The position numbers were made by a program, and so were the translations under genes. Under the pieces are notes generated by a model. It searched no databases. It saw only the letters and a list, made by a program, of their open reading frames with translations, and was not told where the DNA came from. DNA of 64,000 nt from Rhynchonema sp. JSB1_4 (lineage: Eukaryota; Nematoda; Chromadorea; Monhysterida; Xyalidae), in NCBI GenBank assembly GCA_030248065.1, contig JASAMV010005008.1, forward strand, positions 62,001 to 126,000. Reading direction: 5' to 3'. Shown here in pieces: positions 1 to 12,600 of the stretch. Numbering within the stretch: the first letter of the stretch is position 1; every line of letters begins with the position of its first letter.

Positions 1-33
1 CTGACCTTTACACCGTTTCGAAAATTCCACCCT
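1..33. repeat. Truncated end of a foldback element family
   Basis: Bases 4-25 match bases near 57662-57683, the outer end of the foldback element at 57470-57693. The window therefore probably begins inside another copy of that family. The other arm would lie outside the window. Confidence 0.5.
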
Positions 34-641
34 TAGAACCATGTCATAAATTCATTTCAAAGATGCTGAAACAGGTGAAAAGGAGGCTATTTCGTCCTAA
101 AGAACACAGACGAGGAATGAGTGCTCAACAGGTTAACAACAGTGCATAAAATGAAACATCAGCTAACCTTTGTCCTTGGGTCTGCACACAGCCCTTCGTC
201 CAATGTACACACGCATGGCGATGTTACCAACTTTGGTTAGCCCGACCAGACATGAATGGTTGGGGGGACAGGCGTAAAGTGCACACGGATCTAAAAAGCA
301 GGCATGTATAAATATGTTATCCTCAAAGAAAATTCAGTGATAATCAGCCAGTAATTGAGTTGGACTTACTCGGCTCCAATGTCGCCGGTCCTAAGATGTC
401 ACCGAATTGGTCCTGCATCGTGATCTGCATTGTGAATGCACAACCAGTGCTCGTCAAGAAAACTAACTGAAAAAACAACACGAGTACGTCTCGTTTCTGG
501 TTACGAACACATTTCCCTTCAACCAGTCATAAAGAACTTTGCCAAACTGACCCAGGCAAGAAGTAGTGTATTGGAAAATGCCATACTGCGGAGGAATCTG
601 CACCGTTCCGATTGGGTTTCGGAAATTTTGGGGAATAATAG
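34..641. other. Stretch without a recognisable gene
   Basis: I see no convincing exon here. Short open frames in 436-720 overlap on both strands and look like chance. One copy of the TGAAACATCA motif lies at 152-161. Confidence 0.4.
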
Positions 642-883
642 TATAGTAAATTTCCAAATTCGTTGCCGCACAGTAAAATACGCCCCATACTTAATGTCAC
701 GTTCTAAACCCGAACGCTAACCATGCGCGGTTCTGAAACATTACGCGCAGCTGCCTGGCTGGCTGGCAAGCTGCGTGTGTGTTGGCTGTCCGAATGGTTC
801 ACAAGTTGAATTTCGGGTTTAGAACCTGACATTAACTATGGGGCGTACTTTACTGTGCGGCAACGAATTTGGAAATTTACTAT
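642..883. mobile_element. Small foldback (inverted-repeat) element
   Basis: Arms at about 642-712 and 813-883 are near-perfect reverse complements over about 70 bases, around a 100-base loop. The outer sequence (TATAGTAAATTTC) recurs near 34759 beside another foldback, so the two may be related. There is no coding capacity. It is probably a non-autonomous DNA element or its hairpin relic. Confidence 0.7.
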
Positions 884-1866
884 ATCAGTAGTACAATGTG
901 ATTTTGCCTGAAAAGGCGGTACTCAGAAAGTAATCCGCTCTTAACTAATGTTGAAATCACTGTCGTATGCAGCTAAAGCATTAGACGCAAAAATGAGAAT
1001 TCATTTTAAAATTAAGTTTTCATTTTTTTAATTGCATTTTAATTTAAGTCCTTTTTAATTCACACATTGAACGGCCAGTGATTTAATTTAACACCCACCC
1101 ACAACAAAAAATCACAACTGCATTGTTGTTTGACGCACAGTACATGTATTGTCCAACCAATTGCTCATGAGACGACTTTTGAAGTTGGCTGGCCCCAATT
1201 TTGCTGCTCCTGCGCAGCTCAATTTTCAGAGAAAAAACACGTGCAAAACACACTATTTGCGAATTGTTTCAAAAACAAAGAAGGAGAATACAGTCAACCC
1301 TCTTCATTGTGACATACATAAACGGTCACTTTGTCACTGTAAAGAATTTCCACTGGAGAGAATCTGCTGGATGTTCACGGAAGACATTTTGCATGAGACG
1401 GAACATTTTTTGAACATGGAACAGCAGGTTTTGTGGATTACGAATGTGCATAGCACTACTTTAGACATAAAGGTGCAGAAACAACATCATGATACTAATA
1501 ACAGACAAAATTCTGGTGTTGTTGGGGCTGGACTGAGCTCCATTTTCTGTCATTTGTGCTTGCCTGTGAACCATTTTTGGTGCTTGTCCCGCGGTCGATG
1601 GTGGATCAGGTTCTTGTCACTAGGAGAGAGGTGCCACTCGTCGGAATGTAAAGTGTGTCGCACTATATTTATGTACCAGAGAAATTTCCATTATAAAGAG
1701 AGTAATACGTGAAAATTCGGAACCTGACAAATTGGTCACTATACAGAGGGCTCCACTAGGTGGAGGGCCACTATAGGGAGGGTTAACTGCACGTGCATAT
1801 GTTGCAAGTGGCCCTATGCCTGCCCGTTACTTTGAAACAGGTGTGGAACTGCGCATGCGCGGTACG
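884..1866. other. Non-genic stretch with a possible degenerate DNA transposon at 1291-1789
   Basis: The segment 1291-1789 begins CAGTCAACCCTC and ends with the imperfect complement GAGGGTTAACTG, like the short terminal repeats of pogo/Tc1-type elements. The left flank is TA but the right flank is not. A long plus-strand frame across it has no recognisable domain, starts at a non-ATG codon and I do not call it a gene. Confidence 0.35.
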
Positions 1867-1889
1867 TGAAAAGAAAAAAAAACAACCAA

Positions 1890-1921
<32 letters not shown>

Positions 1922-1990
1922 AAAAAAACAAAAAAAAAAACAAAAAAAAAAAAAAAAAAAAAAAAAAAAACAAATGTAAAAAAAAAAAAG
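1867..1990. repeat. A-rich simple repeat
   Basis: About 120 bases of almost pure A broken by scattered C. It is low-complexity. The lysine-rich frame across it is an artefact. Just after it, 1990-2070 matches 4709-4790 at about 90 percent, a dispersed repeat pair. Confidence 0.9.
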
Positions 1991-2640
1991 TCTATACGTC
2001 AGTATAGCACGGAATTAGGCAACAGCAAAACAAAGAAGACATCCTGGCATTAGCTTATTGGCGACATATTCACAAGATAGCTTACGTATTCAATAGTGTT
2101 TGTGTGGGGAAAAAAAATTCGCAACGCAGAATGAAACATCAGCAGGTCAGATTATCGAAAATTTTGCTATACCTGTAGTGTTAAAATCGGGGGTGCTGGC
2201 GTGAGCGCGTGTGCTGGGCTTTTGCCAATTTTATTATTGCGATAATGTCGTATACCCGTCGACACAAAACGCTAAAAAACCAGCCCGATCGGTGCAGTAG
2301 AAAGTGGTTTGCCAGACACCCGAGAAATCGTGATGTCCGCGTTCCCAAATTTCTGGTCATTTCAGTTTTTAGTTATCTCCTCCTAGGAAACTGAATAAAG
2401 TCAGGCAAGTTGCATATCAATCGATTCGTCTAATCATGGAGACGCACGCGAAAAAAACCGCTTTTTGAAACATCACTTCTATCGCGAGAAATCGGCGATT
2501 TGGCGTATTAGCAGTTCTGAATTCTGATTGGCTGCATGACGTCATTGCGGAGCTGGCTGCTGATTGGCTGTGGTTGGCGCGCACGCGTGTGTGTTTCTTT
2601 GCACGTGTTTTCTTTTTCTTTTGCTGGCCTTGTTTTTTGG

Positions 2641-3838
2641 GACGCTTGGGCACTGGTACAGTTGGCGCACAGAAGTCCAGCAGGCGGTTGGGCACTGGTA
2701 CAGTTGGCGCACAGAAGCCCAACAGACGGTTGGGCACTGGTACAGTTGGCACACAGCAGCCCAGCAGACGGTTGGGCACTGGTACAGCTGGCGCACAGGA
2801 GCCAAGCAGACGCTTGGGCACTGGTACAGTTGGCGCACAGGAGCCAAGTAAACGCTTGGGCACTGGTACAGTTGGCGCACAGAAGTCCAGCAGGCGGTTG
2901 GGCACTGGTACAGTTGGCACAAACCCGCACAGCCACGAGCCCAGCAGACGGTTGGGCACTGGTACAGCTGGCGCACAGGAGCCAAGCAGACGCTTGGGCA
3001 CTGGTACAGTTGGCGCACAGCAGCCCAGCAGACGGTTGGGCACTGGTACAGTTGGCGCACAGAAGCCCAGCAAACGGTTGGGCACTAGTACAGTTGGCGC
3101 ACAGCAGCCCAGCAGATGTTAGGGCACTGGTACAGTTGGCGCACAGAAGCCCAACAGACGGTTGGGCACTGGTACAGTTGGCGCACAGGAGCCAAGTAAA
3201 CGCTTGGGCACTGGTACAGTTGGCGCACAGAAGTCCAGCAGGCGGTTGGGCACTGGTACAGTTGGCACACAGAAGCCCAGTAGACGGTTGGGCACTGGTA
3301 CAGCTGGCGCACAGGAGCCAAGCAGACGCTTGGACACTGGTACAGTTGGCGCACAGCAGTCCAGCAGACGGTTGGGCACTGGTACAGTTGGTGCACAGAA
3401 GCCCAGCAAACGGTTGGGCACTAGTACAGTTGGCGCACAGAAGTCCAGCAGGCGGTTGGGCACTGGTACAGTTGGCGCACAGAAGCCCAACAGACGGTTG
3501 GGCACTGGTACAGTTGGCACACAGAAGCCCAGTAGACGGTTGGGCACTGGTACAGCTGGCGCACATGAGCCAAGCAGACGCTTGGACACTGGTACAGTTG
3601 GCGCACAGCAGTCCAGCAGACGGTTGGGCACTGGTACAGTTGGTGCACAGAAGCCCAGCAAACGGTTGGGCACTAGTACAGTTGGCGCACAGCAGCCCAG
3701 CAGATGGTTGGGCACTGGTACAGTTGGCACACAGAAGCCCAGTAGACGGTTGGGCACTGGTACAGCTGGCGCACAGGAGCCAAGCAGACGCTTGGGCACT
3801 GGTACAGTTGGCGCACAGCAGTCCAGCAGACGGTTCAA
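2641..3838. repeat. 42-bp minisatellite, about 28 copies, with higher-order structure
   Basis: The unit is about 42 bases, built around GGTTGGGCACTGGTACAG followed by a variable GCGCACAG..CCAGCAGAC part. Distinct variants recur in the same order. The variant with CCCAGTAGACGG occurs at 3271, 3523 and 3733, spacings of 252 and 210 bases (6 and 5 units), so blocks of units were duplicated together. One unit near 2917-2940 carries an extra GC-rich insertion. Because the unit is a multiple of three and free of stops, long open frames run through it in all six frames (up to 442 codons on plus). I do not call any of these a gene. Confidence 0.95.
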
Positions 3839-4575
3839 AAAGTGACTTACAACAATTCCTGTAATTCTGTAAAAAATATAAATTAAAACCAGCTACATTA
3901 ATTTACATAGTGTCAAAACATGTATGGTTACACTAATGCACACTATGTAAAAGTATGTATGTACGTTGTAACAGAACGTTGTGAATTAAAACCAGCTACA
4001 TTAATTTACATAGTGTCAAAACATGTATGGTTACACTAATGCACACTATGTAAAAGCATGCACTTTTCATATGTACGTTGTAACAGAACGTTGTGAATTA
4101 AAACCAGCTACATTAATTTACATAGTGTCAAAACATGTATGGTTACACTAATGCACACTATTAAAAGTATGTATTACTTTAACAGAACGTTGTGAATTAA
4201 AACCAGCTACATTAATTTACATAGTGTCAAAACATGTGTGGTTACACTAATGCACACTATGTAAAAGTATGTATGTACGTTGTAACAGAACGTTGTGAAT
4301 TAAAACCAGCTACATTAATTTACATAGTGTCAAAACATGTATGGTTACACTAATGCACACTATGTAAAAGTATGTATGTACGTTGTAACAGAACGTTGTG
4401 AATTAAAACCAGCTACATTAATTTACATAGTGTCAAAACATGTATGGTTACACTAATGCACACTATGTAAAAGTATGTATGTACGTTGTAACAGAACGTT
4501 GTGAATACAGTGAACATTCGATATAACGAATTTCGATAAAAAAATTTTTGTCACTTTCAAGCAGCAGTTCTTGAG
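3834..4575. repeat. Dispersed element with an internal ~103-bp array (6 copies)
   Basis: A unit starting ATTAAAACCAGCTACATTAA repeats about six times at intervals of 101-111 bases. The array is bounded on the left by TTCAAAAAGTGACTTACAAC and on the right by TACAGTGAACATTCGATATA. The same two boundaries flank a single unit at 5474-5695, so this copy is the expanded version. The right segment resembles pogo/Tigger-type terminal sequence (CAGTG..CGATATAACGAA), which is family recall rather than proof. Confidence 0.9.
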
Positions 4576-5473
4576 TTACGTGTGAGCAGACCTAAGTTGC
4601 TTACCGTGCGTCTGACAGCTTCACTGCCATTTCACGACATTTTTGTGTGCATAAACACACAAATTAAAAGCTTCCGTTGACTTTGCCTTTGAAAAATGGT
4701 AAATCAGGGTCTATACGTCAGTATAGCACGGAAGTATGCAACAGCAAAACAGAAAAGACACCCTGGCATTAGCACATTGGCGACATTTTGTTTGTTGGTA
4801 ACTTTTTGTTTCAGTTGGCTGGTGGGAAAATTCAGTATCGCAATTTTTTCGGTAAAAAACAGCGTCGGCCCGAGTATGCAGGCCTGGCCCGGCCGGCCCT
4901 CCAAATCTCAGGCCCGTAGTAGTTTTTGATTAAAGGTCGGTTTATACTCTGACTATCTGGCAGTTGCAGTCAGAAACTTGCGACTGCCCATTCGGTCAGC
5001 TCATTAACTGAGCAAGGACAGTAGACGGCAGGTACCGGTCAATAGACAGAGCTGAGCAGGCAATCACTGCAAGCAATCACTGCCTTGCTGGACACTTCTG
5101 CGTGGTAGTGACTTCTTCGGATTTTGACTTCTACTTCCCGGAAGCCAGAAGTATAAATCGACCTTAAGAATGCTTTATATATAATTTTATATCGTTCTCA
5201 AGTATCAAACAGCAGTTTGTGAAACAGAATGCATGATATAAAAATTTGGGCTTTCAGTTAAAAGCGAAATAAGTAAAAGTAAAAAAAAGTGGAGAGCGAG
5301 AGTGAAACCAGAACGTTCGTAAACATTGCCAAATTCTTTAGACCTTTATTTGCTTGACGGTTAAGCTTTCCAGAAAACAATGGCCACCAAATACACTTAG
5401 GAAGGCATCAAAAACAACAGCTTAGAACTATATAAACAGAAGTAAAACAACAATACACACATTATTTTGTCGT
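4576..5473. other. Non-genic stretch with dispersed repeats
   Basis: Bases 4709-4790 repeat 1990-2070. Bases 4865-4920 are rich in GGCCC/GGCCGG motifs, like the repeat near 55000. I see no gene. Confidence 0.5.
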
Positions 5474-5695
5474 TTCAAAAAGTGACTTACAACAATTCCT
5501 GTAATTCTGTAAAAAATATAAATTAAAACCAGCTACACTAATTTACATAGTGTCAAAACATGTATGGTTACACTAATGCACACTATGTAAAAGTATGTAT
5601 GTACGTTGTAACAGAACATTGTGAATACAGTGAACATTCGATATAACGAATTTCGATAAAAAAATTTTTTTGTCACTTTCAAGCAGCAGTTCTTG
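5474..5695. repeat. Single-unit copy of the dispersed element at 3834-4575
   Basis: It shares both boundary sequences with the 3834-4575 block but has only one internal unit, making it the likely unexpanded form. Homology stops at AGTTCTTGA in both copies. Confidence 0.9.
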
Positions 5696-5988
5696 ACCAA
5701 ATACTGCTGATGTAAATGCAAACACAAATTAGAGACATTGCAACGCAAAATAACACAGTGCCAAAGTTGGAACTGAATCAGACAACGAGACAATACAAAC
5801 AGTGTCAACGAAAAGGATCACATCGCAACATAAAAACGGACATCCAGAATAGCTGCATCATGAACACTTTGCCAAATGGTGTGGTGCAGATGGACACTGC
5901 AACCTAAAAATTGGAAGATTTGTCAGTCCGGCCCAAGGTAGGCATTCTGGGTTTGGTTTTATTCAAACCAGGAATGCTTTTTTGACCA

Positions 5989-6372
5989 AGAAAGTTTTAT
6001 ATTGCCGTTGGTATTCCTGATCTAAATGTCGGAAAAAGATTCAGCAGTGGCTGAAGTGAATGGGAAGAGTAGGTGACAATTAAAGCACTTAAAGCACTAA
6101 AGGAGTGTGCGTGGCAACGTGGCATCGCCGTTGACTTGGAAAAAAATCCAGGTCGTTTTTTACCAAGAAGCAGCAGCTTTTTGACCAAGAATGCTCGCTA
6201 CAAAGCTTTATATTGCCTTTGGTATGTACTTTGGATCTAATTGTCGAGCAAAGATTTAGCAGTGGCTGAGGTGAATGGGAAGGGTAGGTGACAATTAAGA
6301 CACTTCGAGGGCATCGCGCAGCGATGCCCGAGGAGTGTGCGTGACAATGTGGCTTCGCCCTTGAACTGGGAG
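5989..6372. repeat. Tandem direct duplication, second copy with a small palindrome
   Basis: Copy 1 (about 5989-6150) and copy 2 (about 6187-6372) share GTTTTATATTGCC/GCTTTATATTGCC, GCAGTGGCTGA, GTGACAATTAA and GGAGTGTGCGTG in order. Copy 2 carries CGAGGGCATCGC/GCGATGCCCGAG, a palindrome where copy 1 has a different short sequence. The foldback element at 6375 begins directly after copy 2. Confidence 0.8.
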
Positions 6373-6374
6373 AA

Positions 6375-7393
6375 ACTAGGAAAAAAGAGCCTAAACAGGC
6401 TTACGGAATTATGCAACATCCGTAACTAAACCTAGCCTAGACTTCTGACGGTACAAATGGAAGAAACAAGTCTAACCGTATACTTATGACGGTACAATGG
6501 GGAGAAACAAGGATTATCGAGCAACAGTTATGCGGTCCGACCACGTGATGTAGAAAAAATGGCGTTGCATAGTTCCGGCGCCCGCTCGGGGGAGGCGTAA
6601 ATGCATAGTGCCGTCTTACATTGGGGGTTAGTCAAAACTTCGTACAACAGCGCAGAACACTTGTGTGCACTTGCACTTACATTTGTGCTTGTCTGTTACC
6701 TGATGGAAAACTATGATATGAAAATGAAAAGAGGAAAGTGTCAACAACGGTTGCCTTGTGAAACCGTGTGTTCAACCCAACGCTAAGCCGTGTGTTATTT
6801 AATAGCCAGGGATTTTGTGCTTTTGTTGTCTGGTCTGATAAGCCGCATCTTATTCATACGAACTAATTAGCTTGTCCAAAAAGACAAAAGCCAACTGATG
6901 ATTATTAGCGAGTTGAACAAATCGATTCCGTGAAGTTGCATAAGAATCGGGATAACAAGACCTAATATACAATGCATAGTAAATGTGATAATGGGTGCTG
7001 TTGTGGGATTGTGTGGCGGGTGAAATCATACAGCACTTGTTTCTCACACTGACTAATGATAAGAAGTAAAATGAAAGGCGTGTAATTGCGCTCGAAGATT
7101 GTGTTCTGTTACTGAAAAAAATGCTACTGAAAGAAATGGTGAAAACAAATGGGCAAAAAACGGATGGGGTGCCGAACACCGAGCGGGCGCCGGAACTATG
7201 CAACGCCATTTTTTCTACATCACGTGGTCGGACCGCATAACTGTTGCTCGATAATCCTTGTTTCTCCCCATTGTACCGTCATAAGTATACGGTTAGACTT
7301 GTTTCTTCCATTTGTACCGTCAGAAGTCTAGGCTAGGTTTAGTTACGGATGTTGCATAATTCCGTAAGCCTGTTTAGGCTCTTTTTTCCTAGT
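6375..7393. mobile_element. Foldback element with identical 215-bp inverted arms
   Basis: Bases 6375-6589 and 7179-7393 are, by my reading, exact reverse complements over 215 bases, starting ACTAGGAAAAAAG. Each arm holds an internal near-repeat (TGACGGTACAA..GAGAAACAAG). The 589 bases between the arms have no recognisable protein, so the element is non-autonomous. The identity of the arms implies recent insertion or gene conversion. I see no clear target-site duplication. Confidence 0.92.
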
Positions 7394-7753
7394 ATCAACC
7401 ACTGCCTGTTCGAGCACGAGCATACACGTGCGTGACCTACATGACAGACTACACACATCAACTACGGTGTGCATGCTTAGCTGCCCTATGTTATCTCAAT
7501 CTTATGTAAGACTCAAAGGAATGCACTTCTGACATTTGTGACCGGTTCAATAATGAATGACTACTGCATACCGAAACCAGCAGGCGATCCCAATGTGGAC
7601 AGACAGCCCAAACTGATGCAGTGTGTTTCAAAAGAAAATTGACTTTGATGTCACAAACACTCCAGATAATAGCGCTAGTAGGCGTAGTAGCAGCCATTAG
7701 CTCATGAGACGCCTGTTACGGTTCCACGTGCTTCGAACTCCTTCCACGCGGCA

Positions 7754-7924
7754 CCCTCCCTCTCTTTTCCTCTCCTCTCTTCCCTCCCCCCTCCTTTTCT
7801 TTCCTTTCCCCTTCCTTCCTTTTCTCTTCTCTCCTTCTTTCCATTTTCCTCCCTCTCTCCCCCCCCTCCTTTTTCTTCCTCCCCTCCTCCCTTCTCTTCT
7901 CTTTCCTTCTTTTTCCCCCCCCTC

Positions 7925-7955
<31 letters not shown>

Positions 7956-7960
7956 AAAAC
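7754..7960. repeat. Polypyrimidine tract ending in poly(C) and poly(A)
   Basis: More than 150 bases are almost entirely C and T on the plus strand, followed by a run of over 20 C and then about 13 A. Long frames across it (proline/leucine or glycine/lysine-rich) are composition artefacts. Such tracts can form triplex or G-quadruplex structures. That is general knowledge, not shown here. Confidence 0.9.
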
Positions 7961-9677
7961 AAAACATCCAGAATGCAAGTGTGCACATTTAGGATTGCGG
8001 AGAATTGTGTTCGGAGAGTGTGAAAACAGTTGCATGAGCAACCACGCATGCTTTTATCATCAGAGCCGAAGATTTTAACGATTGAATTTTATCAACAGGA
8101 ACCAGCTGATCTTATAACAGGATTATGAAGATTGTAAAGGACCCTCAAGGATGACGTTTTTAATTAGCAGAACTTCTGTCATCCTCATCATTGTCTTTTT
8201 ATTTTCAAATAAGCATGGAGGTTACAAGCCACAAGGGATAAATCGTAATACCGTAATAGTTTGTGTAGTCTTTTTTCTAATCTTCAAGGTGAACTTTTCA
8301 ACATGTTCTTGATTAAAAAAAAGAAAAGTAGAAATTGGACACGGTAGCAATGTGGTTTGGTTTAGCCTTCACTTGAGTTGCGCACGCAGCTGTTTGGTTG
8401 GGCAGTTCGCCACAGCACGAACGGCATGCTGCAACTGTCACGTTTCTCTTCAAACGTCAAGCCCACTGGTCTGTTTCTGGGGCACTCTATAGAGTCCAAG
8501 TCGAGGTCCCGAAACAGGAGTGTGGGTTCGAATTGAATCACATGCATTGACAACAATTTTGGATCAAAACAATTTCCGCCACATGCAGATGCTGTATGTA
8601 CTAGCTACTGTATATTACAAGCGGCTGCTGTATAAAATAAAAAATAATTGTCAACAAAGCCGTAAAAAGAACTGACAAATTTCAGTGGAAAACCTCAATT
8701 TATCATTTGCGTACAGTATGTCACAAGACATTATCCATGTGCTTAATCCTTTTGTCAACAATCCTATCGGAGGCCAATTTTTGCGAGGAAACAATTTGCG
8801 GCAACAAATTAAGGAAACAATATTGGACACGATGCTGATAAAATGCGGTAAAATTTAGAACCATATGAGCAGAGCAATACCTGCTCGTTTTTTGTCCTTC
8901 TATGTATATTATCAAGAAATGTTGAGCTCAAGTTAGACCTTGCCGATTGATGTCGAGGGGTAAGGCAGAATTTATTTTCCAATTTCAACTTTAAACACGT
9001 TCGGTGGGCGTGAATAGGTAAAAAGACGCTCTCCACCTCGGTACGTCGGCTCCCAAAACATTTGTGCGTTTGACAATGTTGCTGTTCATGTAAGCACGCA
9101 ACAGATCGAGGTCAGCCAGCCTGAGGTTATCATATTCTCTCTGGGCCCATTCTTTTTCTTTTGTTCTGATTCTGTTTGGCCAAGCCAGCTTCAAAAAAAG
9201 TGTCTCGCGAGCTCGTGGTTGGACTATACATTTGTTGCTTGGATGATGTTTTGTTTGCTAATAACGTCTATCCTATCATCATCTTAGTCTGAAAGCAAAC
9301 ATGTGAAGAAAAAACTTTTATCTCACATAGTACATAATAATGTATCGGGAATATAAATAGCTTGGTTCGAATGCAATATACATATGACAAACAGTCAATT
9401 GGTTGTACAGAATGTTGAGAATACATACATTTATGGTCGTAAAATATTTCGTAAAGTATTGGATTACAACCAAAGTTTCGTGTGACTTTGTCTCTGTTCG
9501 TTTGCGAACGACAGGCACTGCATAGTCGCCATCTGTTCGGGATACCTGGTCAGACCTCCCAATGTTTTCGAAAACCGCCTTCATCTATTCCAAAAATGAC
9601 GGGTGGCAATTAAACGAACATTCACCGAATGGTTACGGACTGTGTACCTACATAATATGCGTGAAAACAGCGATGTT
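7961..9677. other. Stretch without a recognisable gene
   Basis: No exon-like frame with splice sites was found. The part next to 9678 is probably the 3' untranslated or downstream region of the RhoGEF gene. Confidence 0.4.
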
Positions 9678-12600
9678 TCACACCCTTGCTTCAAAGACAT
9701 GCAGTGTATCAGAGCCAATTCCGTTCTGTGACGCGCTTATGGTTGGGTCCTCGTCCCCAACTGAAACGTCAATTGTATTAGTCGACACCTTAGCACTGCT
9801 CACATTGGTGCCTGTTGACAGTCGGTCGTTGCTGCGATGGCCAGGGGATAGGCGTGCACCGTAGTTCATTGCACCCTGATCAGCAAAGCGCAGTACGTCC
9901 TTCAGTTGAATAGACTCGTAGTTCTCGACTGACTCTTGGAATCGATTAATCCAGATCTCCTGCAAAATCCACAGTATTTGTAACCGAGACTACTGCCTAA
10001 CCCCGTAGCTAGACTGTACAACGACAACAACTGGGCTCACTTTAGCTTAAATTTGGTGATTATCTATAGCTACAATGTATACCTTGTCCTCCTTCGTTGC
10101 CGCCTGCAGCGTGTAAGCAGCGATGGCTTGGTAGAATCGTGTCAGATGAATGATCACAAATGCGTGCCCCGTTTGACCAACTGAAACAACCAATGGACTA
10201 AGGTACTGATTAATTGATTATTATTACTCGATTTATCGCAGACATACAATCTGGATGCTGTTTCGCAATGCACCTACCCGCAGCGTCATGTGGCGCAACG
10301 TCGCAAAACACACACGAATCGAGTGACACAGGCTGTCGGTGCACAACGTAGCACGACTGTGACTGGCCCGGGTCGGATGTGGATGAGGCTTTCTGTGAGC
10401 TGCCGCCAAATTTGGACAGTTTTTGCTGGAAGCAGAAGATCCAGATTTTATTAAGTGGAATTTAGCGATTAAAAGGCAGACCAACAGTGGTCTTCCGTGA
10501 CGTAGTCTTGATCTTCGTCAGTACAAGCATGTCATTGAAGAGAAACGCGTACAGACTCACACGACGACTGCGTTCTGAAATTGAAATAAGGAAAGTTAGT
10601 TTATATGCCACACAAAATAATTTTGCAGTCGTGCGTTTTACCGATCAGGACCAACGGCCCTTCATGTATCAGTTTCCGTCGTGGATGGGCCAGTAAGTTT
10701 TCGCAGAACTGACGAGATAGGGCTGCTTCGAGAAACTGTAAGGGATACCTCTTGTTTACGTATATTGAAACATCAGCCTCCCAATCAACGCACCTCCGGA
10801 ACCCATGTGCGTGCGTCGAGCTGACCAATTGGTGGCCAAATAAGTAGGGACTGCAACTCCTGGATTCTCTCGAAACTATGTAGCCACTGAATGCTGTCAT
10901 CGATGGATCCTGAAAACGTTCATGCGTTCTGGACAATCGATGTAAATAATTTTTTAAATCTCACTCAGTGCTTGATGGCTTGATGCGTCGATAACAGTAA
11001 CAGCGACACCATAATTGTCAACCAGGGAACTTAAACCCCCGATCTTCGGACAACATGACCGCTCATGTGTTCCACCGACTGGGCTATGGTTCGACAATTT
11101 TAATGCATATACTGCAGTTGTCTTTGTTCCTGTGGACGTGCCAATGGCAATGCAGCACCACATAAGGAGCTGTTGTGTGCATTGTCCGATTAGAACACTA
11201 ATACCATACGCGCCCAGGATGAGTGCTTTGCAGCGTATATGCAGTAAACTGCAGAGGGGGGTTGTGGCTTGCAGCTCCGTTGAGCGTTGCGTCGACAACA
11301 ATTTCAGCGAAAATACAAACTCAGTGCATCCTCCGTGTGGTCGATGATGTTTTCAATTTGCTCGCGCTCGCTTGCGTCTGCCGTATGTTTCAGAATTTCG
11401 CGAAGCAGAATGGGCAATCTGAATTGTAATGTAATAAATAAACAACATTACTAACTGGGAACCCAAGACACCTTTCCGAAACGAAGTTTTGGTACCTATA
11501 CACATGTACTACCTGGTGATTCGATGCAAGGGCACGATTAGTAGATCATTAAGTTGACGGCGCTGTGATCTGGGGTCTTGAATACAGAGCTGGAAAGAAA
11601 ATTAAAACGTGATAGAGTTGAAAGGTGATAGTGATTACTAATTCCAATGACTCTCACTTTTTCGAATTCAATAAATCGTTCATCTTTGTGCCTAATTGCC
11701 TCCAAATATTCCATCGCTGACTTGTAATTGATACAATAGGTTTGATATGCGGTCATAGCTGGTGTGTGTAACAGACCCTGTAATTATGGAAGATAAATTT
11801 GACTGAATAAACAAATGCTGTGGTTAAATACTCGAACTGTAAATCGAAAAATGTAGACAAATGTGCGTTACCCTTCCGAACACGCTGGCCACCATTTCCA
11901 CTGGCGTCAGTTTGTTGTCTTCTTCGTTAGTCGCACAGACAATCTCATAGAACAAATCGCATAACTGCATACTCAGCTGTAAGAAAACGAAGAACAAAAC
12001 TATTTGTTCAGCAAAATATATCGAATTTCCAATGCAGAACGAACTACAAACCTGACAGAGCTCTTCCAAATTGCTGAACAGCAGGTCCGGTTCAATATAG
12101 AGCATGTAGCCCTCGACTTGGCACTCTTTCAGTGGCTCTTTGTACACCTGTCGATAATAAGAAAAGCAATTTAAATATTTGAAAGATAAGATATACAAAG
12201 ATATACATAATATGACAATATAACCAACGTCTCTCAGCACCAGCAGTCCATGAAGTGCAAATTTCACTTCGGTGTGCAGCAGCTCATACACAGCCTGCAT
12301 CTGCTTCACTGATGTGTCACTGGTTTTCGGTGTGACTTCGAAGAGTGATCGCAGCTCAACTGCCTGTTTGTTGGTTAAAAGAAAAGTTGGAATAAATCTT
12401 GCTAAACTTGAATGCAAAAACAGTAAAATGTTTCCCGCGCGCACGATGAGGGTTTGTAACATTTGCCGATTGTATTCCCCGTCAGTGTGATCGTGTGCTT
12501 TCTTAACGTGCATGGCGATCTGACGTGTCTTCGCCCTTCTCGACCAGTCGTACTGTAAAAAATAATGGAAAGGATTACGGTATGCGTGGGTCACGGTAAT

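Noticed and set aside
1149..1712. 187-codon plus frame
   Set aside because: Non-ATG start, no family resemblance, and it overlaps a transposon-like segment.
2641..3838. CRISPR-like array
   Set aside because: There are no unique spacers. The whole unit is repeated, and the host is eukaryotic.
2508..3864. Long open frames (up to 442 codons) in the 42-bp array
   Set aside because: All six frames are open because the unit is a multiple of three without stops. No domain, start context or splice signal favours one.
7697..8078. Glycine/lysine-rich and proline-rich frames
   Set aside because: Composition artefacts of the polypyrimidine tract, open on both strands.
8360..8560. tRNA gene suggested by GGTTCGAATT
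   Set aside because: I could not fold an acceptor stem or T-stem around it.
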